7,004 nt of DNA, taken from assembly GCA_027622495.1 (NCBI GenBank), contig JAQBYL010000216.1, forward strand, positions 1 to 7,004. The letters are read 5' to 3'. Positions 6,249-7,004 of the stretch are shown one piece after another. This DNA is from Pseudomonadota bacterium (lineage in GTDB: Bacteria; Pseudomonadota; Gammaproteobacteria; Pseudomonadales; Azotimanducaceae). Each line of letters begins with the position of its first letter. The first letter of the stretch is position 1. A model generated the notes under the pieces. That model was given only the letters and a program-made list of their open reading frames with translations, did no database searches and was not told the origin of the DNA. The position numbers and the translations under genes are program-made.

Positions 6249-7004
6249 TCAGGTCAGCATCCAGGCGATGGTGACGGCAAGCGCAATGGACGCAACAATC
6301 AGAGCGATCTGGATGCGCTTCAAGGTCGATTTGCCCGTCAGCGGCTTCGGCACATCGTTGAACACCAGACTCACATTGCCGAGACGCACGATATCGCCAT
6401 GGACCAGCTGCGCTGTCTGTGCCTGCGCGCCATTAACGCGAACCCCATTGGTCGAAAGCAGATTGGTGATGGTGCACCCTTCCGCACGCAACATCAGTTC
6501 TGCGTGCTTGGAAGACACAGTGGCGTCGCGGATCACTACAGCGCAGGCCGCATCACGCCCGATCAGACAACGGCCCATGGGGAGTCTGAATGCCTGGCCT
6601 GCGATGGGCTCGCTTGCTCCGAGTAAAAATGCACCGGTTGCGTCGCTCACCGGGACTTCGAAAGACTCGAGCATCTGCTCGTCAATCGCCGTGACTCTGG
6701 TTGTATCTACGCGCAGCTGGGTTGCTGGCGCCTCGATCACGGCGGGTTTGCTGCCTTCTGCGGCCTGTGCCCGCACCGGTGTCAGGTCTGCACCCTTACC
6801 GATCAGCTGCATGCTGTGGGTGTCAAATGTGATCCGATCCCCATGGAAGAGAAGCTGGGCGCCAGTGAGCCTTTTACCGTTTACATAGCTGCCATTGGCT
6901 GAACCCAGATCCTGCAGCCAGACATGCTGCTGGTGATTTAACAGCCTGGCATGTTTTCTGGAGATGTGGTCGTCAGACAGAACGATATCGGCCTCATCGG
7001 TTCG
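6249..7004 (-). CDS. Dual-FHA-domain protein with C-terminal membrane anchor (5' end missing)
   Basis: The frame is open from the right edge to TGA at 6249-6251, giving 251 visible residues; the ATG at 6812 is internal. Residues 1-70 are most of one FHA domain, with SRKHARL (15-21), DLGSANGSYVNG (32-43) and HGDRI. A linker of about 70 residues follows, then a complete second FHA domain with GRCLIGRD, VSSKHAEL, LLSTNGVRVNG and HGDIVRLG. FHA domains bind phosphothreonine peptides, so the protein probably docks targets of a Ser/Thr kinase, or related partners, at the membrane. The last 20 or so residues (IQIALIVASIALAVTIAWML) form a single membrane helix with almost nothing after it, so both FHA domains should face the cytoplasm as in a tail-anchored protein. 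The kinase partner is not visible. Anything N-terminal to the first FHA domain is outside the window. Confidence 0.9.
   Translation of the reverse strand, partial: RTDEADIVLSDDHISRKHARLLNHQQHVWLQDLGSANGSYVNGKRLTGAQLLFHGDRITFDTHSMQLIGKGADLTPVRAQAAEGSKPAVIEAPATQLRVDTTRVTAIDEQMLESFEVPVSDATGAFLLGASEPIAGQAFRLPMGRCLIGRDAACAVVIRDATVSSKHAELMLRAEGCTITNLLSTNGVRVNGAQAQTAQLVHGDIVRLGNVSLVFNDVPKPLTGKSTLKRIQIALIVASIALAVTIAWMLT

Overview
The window looks like chromosomal DNA from a gammaproteobacterium, quite possibly a marine one. The base composition is moderately GC-rich, genes are tightly packed (several ends overlap), and there is a near-perfect CRP-type operator. The marine guess rests only on the kinase/regulator pair resembling a family known mainly from marine Proteobacteria. 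No RNA genes, insertion sequences, CRISPR arrays or prophage genes were seen.

Left block (1-2056): a 5'-truncated choline/thiamine/aminoglycoside-type phosphotransferase on the + strand meets a three-gene - strand unit at overlapping 3' ends. Read in its own direction, that unit is a small unrecognised protein (about 66 residues), the nicotinamide riboside channel PnuC (TTG start), and a NadR-type P-loop kinase whose start lies inside the end of pnuC. PnuC plus the kinase make a standard import-and-trap route for nicotinamide riboside: facilitated entry, then phosphorylation to NMN for NAD synthesis.

Centre (2057-5261): a 295-base divergent spacer carries a TGTGA-N6-TCACA site placed about 42 bases before a predicted start, as in class II CRP-activated promoters, followed by a leader of roughly 115 bases with two small inverted repeats. 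It leads into a two-gene operon: an OmpR-type response regulator and a 733-residue membrane histidine kinase with a large extracytoplasmic sensor. Both resemble PdsR and PdsS, the two-component pair of the proteobacterial dedicated sortase system. Neither the sortase nor its LPXTG target is in the window, so this link is a lead, not a demonstrated system.

Right block (5258-7004): convergent with the kinase, sharing a TTAA at the stop codons, is a LACTB2-like metallo-beta-lactamase-fold hydrolase. Upstream of it on the - strand is the 3' part of a protein with two FHA phosphothreonine-binding domains and a single C-terminal membrane anchor. The FHA gene continues past the right edge.
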